DNA of 14,820 bases, from positions 1-14,820 of the forward strand of contig CAKTZK010000037.1 of NCBI GenBank assembly GCA_934635515.1, in the 5' to 3' direction. The stretch comes from an uncultured Oscillospiraceae bacterium. GTDB taxonomy: Bacteria; Bacillota_A; Clostridia; Oscillospirales; Oscillospiraceae. This document shows positions 8,174-14,820 of this stretch, in pieces (position 1 is the stretch's first letter; every line of letters begins with the position of its first letter). Under the pieces are notes generated by a model, which saw nothing but the letters and a program-made list of their open reading frames with translations, did not search any database and was not told the DNA's origin. Position numbers and translations under genes: made by a program.

Positions 8174-9238
8174 TCAATATTCCTTGGCCTGCTCCTCGCC
8201 GGTGAGTACACGCAGAGCGGCCTGGGCCAGAGCCAGCAGCTCGTCCTCGCCGGGATACACGGTGACGGGGGCGATCCACTCCACCATCTCCTTCAGAGCG
8301 TCGGTGGTCTCCTTGCCGTAGGCGATGCCGCCGGTGAGAATGATCTGGTCCACCTTGCCGTGCATAGCAGCGGCCATGGCGCCGATCTCCTTGCCGATCT
8401 GATAGTGGAAGGCATCCACCACCTCGGCCACCTTGGCATCGGTCTCGGCCATCTTCAGCAGGTCGCGCATATCGGTGCTGCCGGCATAGGCCACCAGACC
8501 GCCGCGGCCCACGAACATCTTGCGCAGCTCAGCCTCCGTGTACTTACCGGAGAAGCACAGCTTCATCACGGCATCGGTGGGGAGGCTGCCGGAGCGCTCG
8601 GGGGAGAAGGGGCCCTCGCCGTCCAGAGCGTTCTCGGTGTCCACCACGCTGCCCTTCACATGGGCGCCTACGGACACACCGCCGCCCATGTGGCAGACGA
8701 TGAGGTTCAGCTCCTCGTACTTCTTGCCCACTTCCTTGGCGTAGCGCTTGGCCACGGCCTTCTGGTTCAGGGCGTGGAACTTGCTGACACGCTGGATCAG
8801 GGGATGGCCGGAATAGCGGGCAATGGCCTGCAGCTCGTCCACCACGGGGGGATCCGCGATGAAGGAGGGGATGCCCAGCTCGTCGCCGATCTCCCGGGCG
8901 ATGAGGCCGCCCAGGTTGCAGGCGTGCTGGCCCTGAACACCGGCTACGCAGTCGGCCAGCAGGGCATCGGAGGTGGCATAGGTGCCGCCACGAATGGGCT
9001 TTACCAGGCCGCCCCGGGCGCATACGCCGGTGAGCTTTTTGATGTCAAAGTTGTTCTCCTTCAGAGCATCCACCACCAGCTCCTTGCGCCACTCCTTCTG
9101 GTCGGGAATGGAAGCGAACTTGGCGATCTCCTCGGCGGGGTGCCGCAGAGTCTTGTCAAAGAGCAGCGTGTCATTTTCAAACACGCCGATCTTGGTGGAG
9201 GTGGAGCCGGGATTGATAACAAGAATGTAATTGGACAT
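8174..9238 (-). CDS. buk: Butyrate kinase
   Basis: The 354-residue cytoplasmic enzyme transfers phosphate between butyryl phosphate and ADP, giving butyrate and ATP, in the last step of one butyrate-forming route. It belongs to the acetate/butyrate kinase group with the actin-like fold. Visible signatures are [12 protein letters not shown] (9-20), the phosphate motif [12 protein letters not shown] (182-193), [14 protein letters not shown] (209-222) and the adenosine motif LTGGIAYG (301-308). The length matches the family norm near 355. AGGAGG lies 10 bases before the ATG. The gene stands alone between its own promoter and terminator; the usual partner phosphotransbutyrylase (ptb) is not next to it. 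A branched-chain fatty acid kinase activity is possible, as the family is broad. Confidence 0.94.
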   Translation of the reverse strand: MSNYILVINPGSTSTKIGVFENDTLLFDKTLRHPAEEIAKFASIPDQKEWRKELVVDALKENNFDIKKLTGVCARGGLVKPIRGGTYATSDALLADCVAGVQGQHACNLGGLIAREIGDELGIPSFIADPPVVDELQAIARYSGHPLIQRVSKFHALNQKAVAKRYAKEVGKKYEELNLIVCHMGGGVSVGAHVKGSVVDTENALDGEGPFSPERSGSLPTDAVMKLCFSGKYTEAELRKMFVGRGGLVAYAGSTDMRDLLKMAETDAKVAEVVDAFHYQIGKEIGAMAAAMHGKVDQIILTGGIAYGKETTDALKEMVEWIAPVTVYPGEDELLALAQAALRVLTGEEQAKEY

Positions 9239-9307
9239 GGTTGTTTTTCCTCCTAAAGTATCAAAATCTCAGATAAAATTCAGATCTTCCTCGATCATAA
9301 CAAACCT

Positions 9308-9337
9308 ATTATACACCATGGCATATATATATGTAAA
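9308..9337 (-). promoter_or_regulatory. Promoter of buk
   Basis: On the minus strand TTTACA (9337-9332) and TATAAT (9313-9308) are separated by 18 bases, one base longer than ideal. The leader would be about 63 bases. Confidence 0.65.
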
Positions 9338-9382
9338 TTGCTTTTTTGTTGAAAAAACGCATTTTCAGCGGAATGACCGCTC

Positions 9383-10234
9383 TCAGCGGGGATAGATCCC
9401 GTCCAGACGGTCTATCAGCACCGCGACGGCGCTGTCGCGGCAGTCCGGCAGCATCGTGACTCCCGGCACCCGCTTTACGGCGTCTACGGCGTTGGCAGGG
9501 GCAAAGGCGTGGCCCGCAAAGGTCAGCATGGAGACATCGTTGGCCTGGTCGCCCACGCAGCACACGTTCTCCTGCCGGATGTGCAGATGCTCTGCCAGGC
9601 GCTTCATCATACCGCCCTTGGTCGCGCCCTTGGCGGTGATCTCCAGGAAGAATTTTCCCGACCGCACCACTTCAAACTCCCGGGCCCAGCTCCGGCTGCG
9701 GACATACCGCTCTAGATCCTCGCCCCGCTGGTCTGTTTCTTCAAACAGCACCTTGCTGATGGGCATGGGCACCTGCAGAATAGACTCTGCCTCCACAGCG
9801 GCGGACCGGGTCATGCGCATGTGATTGTGCGTCAGATCGTTGGGGTGCAGCGTGTGGATCAGGTCGCCGTCGTGATAGATCTCGGCGGCAAAGCCGGAAA
9901 ATTCCTCCTCCACCTGACGCAGATACCGGCGGATGGAGTCCGGCAAAAAGGCGGTGCAGAGATATTTCCCCCGGGAAAAGTCATAAAGAGCCGCGCCGTT
10001 AAAGAGGATGGTAGGGCCGTTCATGGGTAGGGTGGGGGCAATGGGCGCAAAGCTGGGCAGAGCCCGGCCCGTGGCCACGGAAAAGATGCCGCCCTCCGCC
10101 ATGAAATAGGTAAGAGCCTCCCGGTTTTCATGGGAAAGCGGCGGCAAAGTGCCGCCGCTGAGCAGTGCGCTTTCGGTGTAGACCAGCGTGTTGTCATAGT
10201 CGCTGGCCAGCAGTACGCCGCTGAACTTACCCAT
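9383..10234 (-). CDS. Cof-type HAD-superfamily phosphatase
   Basis: The 283-residue protein is a haloacid dehalogenase-type phosphohydrolase of the Cof (type IIB cap) group, which acts on sugar phosphates, nucleotides or flavin phosphates. Motif 1 is SDYDNTL, with nucleophile Asp12 and acid/base Asp14. Motif 2 is the Thr of ATGR (54-57), motif 3 is Lys206 in GATKGG, and motif 4 is GDQANDVSML (Asp229, Asp233). All are intact. The cap lies between motifs 2 and 3 (about 85-190). Its ATG is 5 bases after the ricT stop, with GGAGG inside the end of ricT, so it is the last gene of the holB-ricT operon. The substrate cannot be predicted from sequence, and co-transcription with holB and ricT does not point to one. 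Confidence 0.9.
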   Translation of the reverse strand: MGKFSGVLLASDYDNTLVYTESALLSGGTLPPLSHENREALTYFMAEGGIFSVATGRALPSFAPIAPTLPMNGPTILFNGAALYDFSRGKYLCTAFLPDSIRRYLRQVEEEFSGFAAEIYHDGDLIHTLHPNDLTHNHMRMTRSAAVEAESILQVPMPISKVLFEETDQRGEDLERYVRSRSWAREFEVVRSGKFFLEITAKGATKGGMMKRLAEHLHIRQENVCCVGDQANDVSMLTFAGHAFAPANAVDAVKRVPGVTMLPDCRDSAVAVLIDRLDGIYPR

Positions 10235-10239
10235 GGTGC

Positions 10240-11490
10240 TTACACCTCCGGCTTCCCTGTGCCGCCGGGGCCGCGCTTGCTGTGCCGCCGGCCGCCCCGG
10301 TGGCGGGGCTTCTTGGCTGCGGCTTCCCCGGCCGGTGCCTGCTGCCGGGGCGCCTGGGGGGCGGGGGCTTCGGGCTTTCTTCCGCCGCGGCTGCGCCGGT
10401 CCCGGCCCTTTTCGCCGGTGCCCGGCTTTGCCGGCTTATCCTGCGGGGCTTCCATTTTTTTCTCACCGGAGCGCTGGGCCTCGCCGCCCCGTCCGCCTCT
10501 GCGGCGGCGGCCGCTGCGGGAGGAGGTGCGCTCCTTCTTTTCTTCGCTTTCCTGGGCGGCAGGCTGGGGAGTGGTAAACCGGAAGTCGGATACCACCGCC
10601 GGGAATTCCTCCACTTCCTCCTCTACCACCCGGCGAGCCGGGCGCTCCTGGGGGACATGGATGCCGTCCCGGCTGCCCTTGCCGTTGCGCAACACGCAGA
10701 TCTCACAGTTGTGATAGCACCGGGGCGAATCCGGCTGGCTGTCCAGCCGCACGGAGACCTGCTCCTTCAGCAGATTCACGCTGCTCACGTTGCCCGGACC
10801 GTCCGGGGTCTGGACAAAGGAGTCGTTTTTCGGCATGCGCCGGGCGGCGTCCTCATAGGCATCCTGCTCGTATTTCAGGCAGCACATCAGCCGCCCGCAG
10901 GTGCCGGAGATCTTGGTGGGATTCAGGGACAGGTTTTGAGTCTTGGCCATTTTAATGGACACGGGGATAAAGTCGTCCATAAACTGGCTGCAGCAGAAGG
11001 GCCTGCCGCATATACCCAGTCCGCCCAGCATTTTCGCCTCGTCCCGCACGCCGATCTGCCGCAGCTCGATACGGGCGTGGAAGGCGGCGGCCAGGTCCTT
11101 CACCAGCTCCCGGAAGTCCACCCGCCCGTCGGCGGTGAAGAAAAACAGGATCTTGTTGCCGTCAAAGGAGCACTCCACCCGCACCAGTTTCATCTCCAGC
11201 CCGTGCTGGACGATCTTCTTCTGGCAGACGGCAAAGGCCTCCTTTTCCCGGCTCCGGGCCAGCTGCAGGCTGCGGCGGTCGTTCTCCGTGGCCAGCCGAA
11301 GCACCTGGCGCAGAGGCTCCACTACCTGGTGATCCTCCACCGTGTGGTTGCCCTCCACGCATGTCACATACTCCGGCCCCTGGGCTGTTTCCACGATCAC
11401 GTCCTGGCCGGGCTCCACGGCCAGCTGGCCGGGACTGAAATAGTAATTTTTGCACCCGCTGCGAAAGCGGACGCTGACAACTTCTGTCAT
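10240..11490 (-). CDS. ricT: RicT (PSP1-domain) regulator with a long Arg/Gly-rich tail
   Basis: The 416-residue protein belongs to the PSP1/YaaT family. In Bacillus subtilis RicT joins RicA and RicF in the iron-sulfur Y-complex that modulates RNase Y and mRNA maturation and affects sporulation and competence. The PSP1 core spans about residues 1-270, with paired cysteine motifs GICGRPFCC (159-167) and GTCGRLMCC (196-204), the expected iron-sulfur ligands. Residues about 300-416 are an extension absent from the roughly 275-residue Bacillus protein: it is low in hydrophobics and rich in Arg, Gly, Pro and Lys, with RRRRGGRGG, RSRGGRK and RHRGGRR. The ATG overlaps the holB stop by 4 bases (ATGA), with GGGAGG 7 bases before it; a longer frame from 11550 is therefore rejected. 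The holB-ricT order is the same as in many Firmicutes. Confidence 0.93.
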   Translation of the reverse strand: MTEVVSVRFRSGCKNYYFSPGQLAVEPGQDVIVETAQGPEYVTCVEGNHTVEDHQVVEPLRQVLRLATENDRRSLQLARSREKEAFAVCQKKIVQHGLEMKLVRVECSFDGNKILFFFTADGRVDFRELVKDLAAAFHARIELRQIGVRDEAKMLGGLGICGRPFCCSQFMDDFIPVSIKMAKTQNLSLNPTKISGTCGRLMCCLKYEQDAYEDAARRMPKNDSFVQTPDGPGNVSSVNLLKEQVSVRLDSQPDSPRCYHNCEICVLRNGKGSRDGIHVPQERPARRVVEEEVEEFPAVVSDFRFTTPQPAAQESEEKKERTSSRSGRRRRGGRGGEAQRSGEKKMEAPQDKPAKPGTGEKGRDRRSRGGRKPEAPAPQAPRQQAPAGEAAAKKPRHRGGRRHSKRGPGGTGKPEV

Positions 11491-12323
11491 AGGATATCCT
11501 CCCATTCTGCGGCGAGGGCACCTAAAACCTGGCCCACCGCCACATTCCATTCACATTCTTGGGCAAATCTGCCCAGCATTTCACACAGCCGCATCAGCTG
11601 CTTTTTGTTGAGTTTTCGGCTCAGGGGACCCACGCAGTCGGCACAGAGGACCTGCGGCGGCGCGCCGCAGCGCAGGCGCAGAGCCTGCTGGGCGCCCTCC
11701 CGGCTACTCCGCAGCACGCCCTGCAGCTTCTCCCGGGTGATCTTTCCGTTTTCCAAGCCCACTAAGACCCGCACCACCTCCGGGCCCTCGCCGCCTGCCA
11801 GAGCCTCCAGCAGTGTCAGGGCCTCCGGGGCCAAGGGAGCCTCCTCCCGCTCCGCGGGGCGGACGGAAAACTCTGCGCATCGGGAGCGCACTGTGGGCAG
11901 CAGCACCGCGGGATTTTCCGCGCAGAACAGGAACGCCGCGTAGCGAGGTCCCTCCTCCACCAGCTTCAGCAGAACGTTTTGGTCCTGCACCGTCAGGCGG
12001 CGGCAGTCGGGGAACAGAAACACCTTGCACGCGCCCTCATTGGGCTGAATGAAAGCATCGGCGCGCAGAGTGCGCAGCACCTCCACAGATAGGTCCTTAT
12101 GCTGGCTGTCCTCGGCGGTAACGCAGTCGGGATGGGTGCCGCGCAGCACCTTGCCGCAGGCGGGGCAGCGCAGGCAGGGCTTGTCCTGCTCCCGGCACTC
12201 AAGGGCGGCGGCATAGAACCGGGCGGCTTCCAGAAGATCGCCGCTGCCGGAAAAAATGACGCTGTGAGGCAGAGCGCCGGACCGCGCCGCCCGGCGGATA
12301 TGGCTCTCCAGCACGGGATCCAT
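11487..12323 (-). CDS. holB: DNA polymerase III delta' subunit (clamp loader)
   Basis: The 278-residue protein is a subunit of the complex that loads the sliding clamp during replication. The zinc module is clear: Cys43, Cys50, Cys53 and Cys56 in the CLRCPAC region followed by GTHPDC, aligned with the known delta' pattern. TVRSRC (144-149) is the SRC motif. The Walker A site is degenerate (FSGSGDLLEA, no GK[ST]), as usual for delta', which need not bind ATP. The start MDPVLESHIRR is preceded by GGGAGGTG about 9 bases away; longer in-frame starts up to 12491 only read through repeat DNA. At 278 residues it is somewhat short in the C-terminal domain. It is the first gene of holB-ricT-HAD. No tmk gene precedes it, unlike the common Bacillus-type order. 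Confidence 0.92.
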   Translation of the reverse strand: MDPVLESHIRRAARSGALPHSVIFSGSGDLLEAARFYAAALECREQDKPCLRCPACGKVLRGTHPDCVTAEDSQHKDLSVEVLRTLRADAFIQPNEGACKVFLFPDCRRLTVQDQNVLLKLVEEGPRYAAFLFCAENPAVLLPTVRSRCAEFSVRPAEREEAPLAPEALTLLEALAGGEGPEVVRVLVGLENGKITREKLQGVLRSSREGAQQALRLRCGAPPQVLCADCVGPLSRKLNKKQLMRLCEMLGRFAQECEWNVAVGQVLGALAAEWEDIL

Positions 12324-12358
12324 CCGGCCACACCTCCCCTTTTCCGAAAAAATCTCAC

Positions 12359-12467
12359 TGTCATTCCGAGGGAGCGAAGCGACCGTGGGAATCCGTAATA
12401 TCCCTTGCATAAATCCAAAGGGGAACGGATTGCCACAGCCAGTGTGCGCACTGGCTTCGCAATGACA
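12359..12467. repeat. Composite inverted-repeat (MITE-like) element in the holB leader
   Basis: Left arm 12359-12396 (begins TGTCATTCCGAGG, ends GGGAATCCGT) and right arm 12425-12467 (begins ACGGATTGCC, ends GCAATGACA) face each other across 28 bases. Ends TGTCATT/AATGACA and inner edges ATCCGT/ACGGAT are inverted. The right arm is the exact reverse complement of 5475-5517. The left arm has the same ends but a different hairpin tip. No gene is inside. It lies between the holB promoter and start codon. Confidence 0.8.
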
Positions 12468-12481
12468 ATATATACAATACC

Positions 12482-12510
12482 AGTATAGCACAGCTCCGGC
12501 GGTTTCTCAA
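12482..12510 (-). promoter_or_regulatory. Promoter of the holB-ricT-HAD operon
   Basis: On the minus strand TTGAGA (12510-12505) and TATACT (12487-12482) are separated by 17 bases. Transcription would begin near 12475, just before the composite repeat, giving a leader of about 150 bases. A GCGGTT/AACCGC dyad overlaps the -35. Confidence 0.65.
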
Positions 12511-12609
12511 CCGCTCCCGTATTTTTTTTGTGATATGCGCCATTTATGGACAAAAGGGATGGGGAAATTAGGCAAAAGGGTAAAAATTAGAAAAATTGCC
12601 CGGAATATG

Positions 12610-12638
12610 TTGCATTTATTTTTTATTATGGTTATAAT
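12610..12638 (+). promoter_or_regulatory. Promoter of ppdK
   Basis: TTGCAT (12610-12615) and TATAAT (12633-12638) are separated by 17 bases in an AT-rich stretch. Transcription would begin near 12645, leaving a leader of about 34 bases. Confidence 0.7.
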
Positions 12639-12678
12639 AAATCGTTACCATCATTATAAAGGTATATTGGAGGGTATT

Positions 12679-14820
12679 ATGAGTAAAAAATTCTGCTATC
12701 TGTTCACCGAGGGCAATGCGTCCATGCGTGAGCTGCTGGGCGGCAAGGGCGCGAACCTGGCCGAGATGACCAACATCGGTCTGCCTGTTCCCCAGGGCTT
12801 CACCATCACCACCGAGGCCTGCACCCAGTACTATGAGGACGGCCAGAAGATTAACGACGAGATCATGGCCGAGATCATGGAGTACATCGAGAAGATGGAG
12901 AAGATCACCGGCAAGAAGTTCGGTGACCATGACAATCCCCTGCTGGTATCCGTCCGCTCCGGCGCCCGCGCCTCCATGCCCGGCATGATGGACACCATCC
13001 TGAACCTGGGCCTGAATGAGGAAGTGGTGGACGTTATCGCCGCCAAGTCCGGCAATCCCCGCTGGGCCTGGGACTGCTATCGCCGCTTTATCCAGATGTA
13101 TTCCGATGTGGTGATGGAGGTGGGCAAGAAGTATTTCGAGCAGCTCATCGACGAAATGAAGGAGAAGAAGGGCGTCACCCAGGACGTGGAGCTCTCCGCC
13201 GAGGACCTGAAGGAGCTGGCCATGCAGTTCAAGGCCGAGTACAAGTCCAAGATCGGCCAGGACTTCCCCTCCGACCCCAAGGAGCAGCTTATCGGCGCCA
13301 TCAAGGCCGTGTTCCGTTCCTGGGACAACCCCCGCGCCAACGTATACCGCCGGGATAACGACATCCCCTATTCCTGGGGCACCGCTGTCAACGTTCAGTC
13401 CATGGCCTTCGGCAACATGGGCGACGACTGCGGCACCGGCGTTGCCTTCACCCGTAACCCCGCCACCGGCGAGAAGAAGCTCATGGGCGAGTTCCTGACC
13501 AATGCCCAGGGCGAGGACGTGGTGGCCGGCGTGCGTACCCCCATGCCCATCGACCAGATGGCCGAGAAGTTCCCCGAGGCCTATGCTCAGTTCGTGAACG
13601 TGTGCAAGACCCTGGAGGATCATTACCGGGATATGCAGGACATGGAGTTCACCGTGGAGCACGGCCAGCTCTATATGCTCCAGACCCGTAACGGCAAGCG
13701 CACCGCCAAGGCGGCCCTGAAGATCGCCTGCGACCTGGTGGACGAGGGCATGATCTCCGAGCAGCAGGCCGTTGCCATGATCGATCCCCGTAACCTGGAT
13801 ACCCTCCTGCACCCCCAGTTTGACGCGGAGGCCCTGAAGAAGGCCCAGCCCGCCGGCAAGGCTCTGCCCGCCTCCCCCGGCGCCGCCTGCGGCAAGATCG
13901 TCTTCACCGCCGAGGACGCCAAGGCTTGGGCGGCCCGCGGCGAGAAGGTGGTCCTGGTCCGTCTGGAGACCTCTCCCGAGGACATCGAGGGCATGAAGGC
14001 CGCCCAGGGCATCCTCACCGTCCGCGGCGGCATGACCAGCCACGCCGCTGTGGTGGCCCGCGGCATGGGCACCTGCTGCGTGTCCGGCTGCTCCGCCATC
14101 GCTATGGACGAGGAGAACAAGAAGTTCACCCTCTCCGGCAAGACCTATCACGAGGGCGACTGGCTGAGCCTGGACGGCTCCACCGGCAACATCTATGACG
14201 GCGCTATGCCCACTGTGGATGCTACCATCGGCGGCGAGTTCGGCCGCATCATGGGCTGGGCCGATAAGTATCGCCGCCTGAAGGTCCGCACCAATGCCGA
14301 CACCCCCCACGACGCCGCCAAGGCCCGTGAGCTGGGCGCCCAGGGCATCGGCCTGTGCCGTACCGAGCATATGTTCTTCGAGGGCGACCGCATCGACGCC
14401 ATCCGCGAGATGATCTGCTCCGACACCGTGGAGGAGCGGGAGGCCGCTCTGGCCAAGCTCCTGCCCATGCAGCAGGGCGACTTCGAGGGCATCTATGAGG
14501 CCATGGAGGGCTGCCCCGTCACCATCCGTTTCCTGGATCCCCCTCTGCACGAGTTCGTTCCCACCGAGGAGGCCGATATTGAGAAGCTGGCCAAGACCCA
14601 GGGCAAGACCGTGGCCGAGATCAAGAACATCATCGCTTCCCTCCACGAGTTCAACCCCATGATGGGCCACCGCGGCTGCCGTCTGGCTGTCACCTTCCCG
14701 GAGATCGCCGCCATGCAGACCCGCGCCGTCATCCGCGCCGCCATCAACGTGCAGAAGAAGCACCCCGACTGGAACATGGTCCCCGAGATCATGATCCCCC
14801 TGGTGGGCGAGGTCAAGGAG
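12679..14820 (+). CDS. ppdK: Pyruvate, phosphate dikinase (3' end beyond window)
   Basis: The visible 714 residues belong to an enzyme normally near 875 residues that interconverts pyruvate, ATP and phosphate with phosphoenolpyruvate, AMP and pyrophosphate; in gut Clostridia it can serve glycolysis or gluconeogenesis. The N-terminal ATP-grasp domain begins near residue 10. The phosphohistidine domain has GGMTSHAAVVARG with His455, and the PEP/pyruvate barrel shows Arg561 (CRTEHMFF) and Arg617 (IRFLDPP). These three numbers equal those of the Clostridium symbiosum enzyme, so no gaps exist up to there. The catalytic cysteine region near 831 is off the right edge. GGAGGG sits only 4 bases before the ATG. 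Codon use is extremely biased to GCC, AAG, GAG and CTG, as expected for a highly expressed gene. Confidence 0.97.
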   Translation, partial: MSKKFCYLFTEGNASMRELLGGKGANLAEMTNIGLPVPQGFTITTEACTQYYEDGQKINDEIMAEIMEYIEKMEKITGKKFGDHDNPLLVSVRSGARASMPGMMDTILNLGLNEEVVDVIAAKSGNPRWAWDCYRRFIQMYSDVVMEVGKKYFEQLIDEMKEKKGVTQDVELSAEDLKELAMQFKAEYKSKIGQDFPSDPKEQLIGAIKAVFRSWDNPRANVYRRDNDIPYSWGTAVNVQSMAFGNMGDDCGTGVAFTRNPATGEKKLMGEFLTNAQGEDVVAGVRTPMPIDQMAEKFPEAYAQFVNVCKTLEDHYRDMQDMEFTVEHGQLYMLQTRNGKRTAKAALKIACDLVDEGMISEQQAVAMIDPRNLDTLLHPQFDAEALKKAQPAGKALPASPGAACGKIVFTAEDAKAWAARGEKVVLVRLETSPEDIEGMKAAQGILTVRGGMTSHAAVVARGMGTCCVSGCSAIAMDEENKKFTLSGKTYHEGDWLSLDGSTGNIYDGAMPTVDATIGGEFGRIMGWADKYRRLKVRTNADTPHDAAKARELGAQGIGLCRTEHMFFEGDRIDAIREMICSDTVEEREAALAKLLPMQQGDFEGIYEAMEGCPVTIRFLDPPLHEFVPTEEADIEKLAKTQGKTVAEIKNIIASLHEFNPMMGHRGCRLAVTFPEIAAMQTRAVIRAAINVQKKHPDWNMVPEIMIPLVGEVKE

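Noticed and set aside
8360..9256. 298-codon plus-strand frame opposite buk
   Set aside because: Low-complexity Gly/His/Leu product with no start signal; an antisense shadow of butyrate kinase.
9340..9381. Terminator for the holB-ricT-HAD operon
   Set aside because: AGCGG/CCGCT after the HAD stop is only 5 base pairs and its T run is about 8 bases away; an AT-only TTTTTT/AAAAAA stem follows. Too weak to call, though some termination may occur there.
10282..11943. 553-codon plus-strand frame across ricT and holB
   Set aside because: It spans two clearly coding minus-strand genes and has an Ala/Gly/Leu-rich, domainless product.
12492..12545. Plus-strand hairpin GCGGTT/AACCGC followed by a run of eight T as a terminator
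   Set aside because: The T run starts several bases after the stem and no plus-strand gene precedes it. The dyad overlaps the holB -35 instead.
12616..14763. 715-codon minus-strand frame opposite ppdK
   Set aside because: A His/Gly/Leu/Ala-rich mirror of a highly biased gene. It has no domain and no start signals, while ppdK has all expected motifs.

Overview
The window looks like a chromosomal segment of a GC-rich gut Clostridia species, most likely an Oscillospiraceae/Ruminococcaceae-type butyrate producer. The support is Firmicutes-style AGGAGG ribosome sites, TTGACA/TATAAT promoters, a holB-ricT pair, a butyrate kinase, a pyruvate phosphate dikinase numbered like the Clostridium symbiosum enzyme, and a TndX/TnpX-type recombinase. 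The genus is an inference from these families; no rRNA or tRNA gene is present to confirm it.

Bases 1 to about 2763 are one end of an integrative (probably conjugative) element. Its last gene is a large serine recombinase (1049-2710). Just upstream is a TnpW-like small frame (793-966) whose expected ATG reads ATC. On the other strand is a small membrane protein gene with its own promoter (129-365). Between them lies about 430 bases without a convincing gene but full of stem-loops, including a hairpin that also occurs at the start of the window with a compensatory base change. The element/host junction probably lies between 2731 and 2835.

Bases 2836-5401 carry a divergent pair: a membrane-anchored LysM-G5-M23 cell-wall hydrolase (minus) and an XRE-type regulator (plus). 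The hydrolase promoter has an exact WalR-type box immediately downstream of its -10. The XRE promoter has a dyad between -35 and -10. A spacer packed with four palindromic repeats (5402-5685) follows.

Bases 5686-8119 carry lepA (elongation factor 4) and a divergent peptide deformylase with its own promoter. It converges on a butyrate kinase gene (8174-9238, minus), with two back-to-back terminators between them.

Bases 9383-12510 form a minus-strand operon holB-ricT-HAD: the clamp-loader delta' subunit, the RNase Y-modulating RicT with an unusual Arg/Gly-rich tail, and a Cof-type HAD phosphatase. A composite inverted-repeat element sits in its 5' leader, and one arm is a 43-base perfect inverted copy of a repeat upstream of lepA. 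Divergent from this operon is ppdK (12679 onward), which runs off the right edge.

No CRISPR array, tRNA or rRNA was seen. No wholly new multi-gene system is evident. The best leads are the hairpin-rich element end with the TnpW-like frame lacking a normal start, the WalR-type box, the RicT tail and the repeat in the holB leader.
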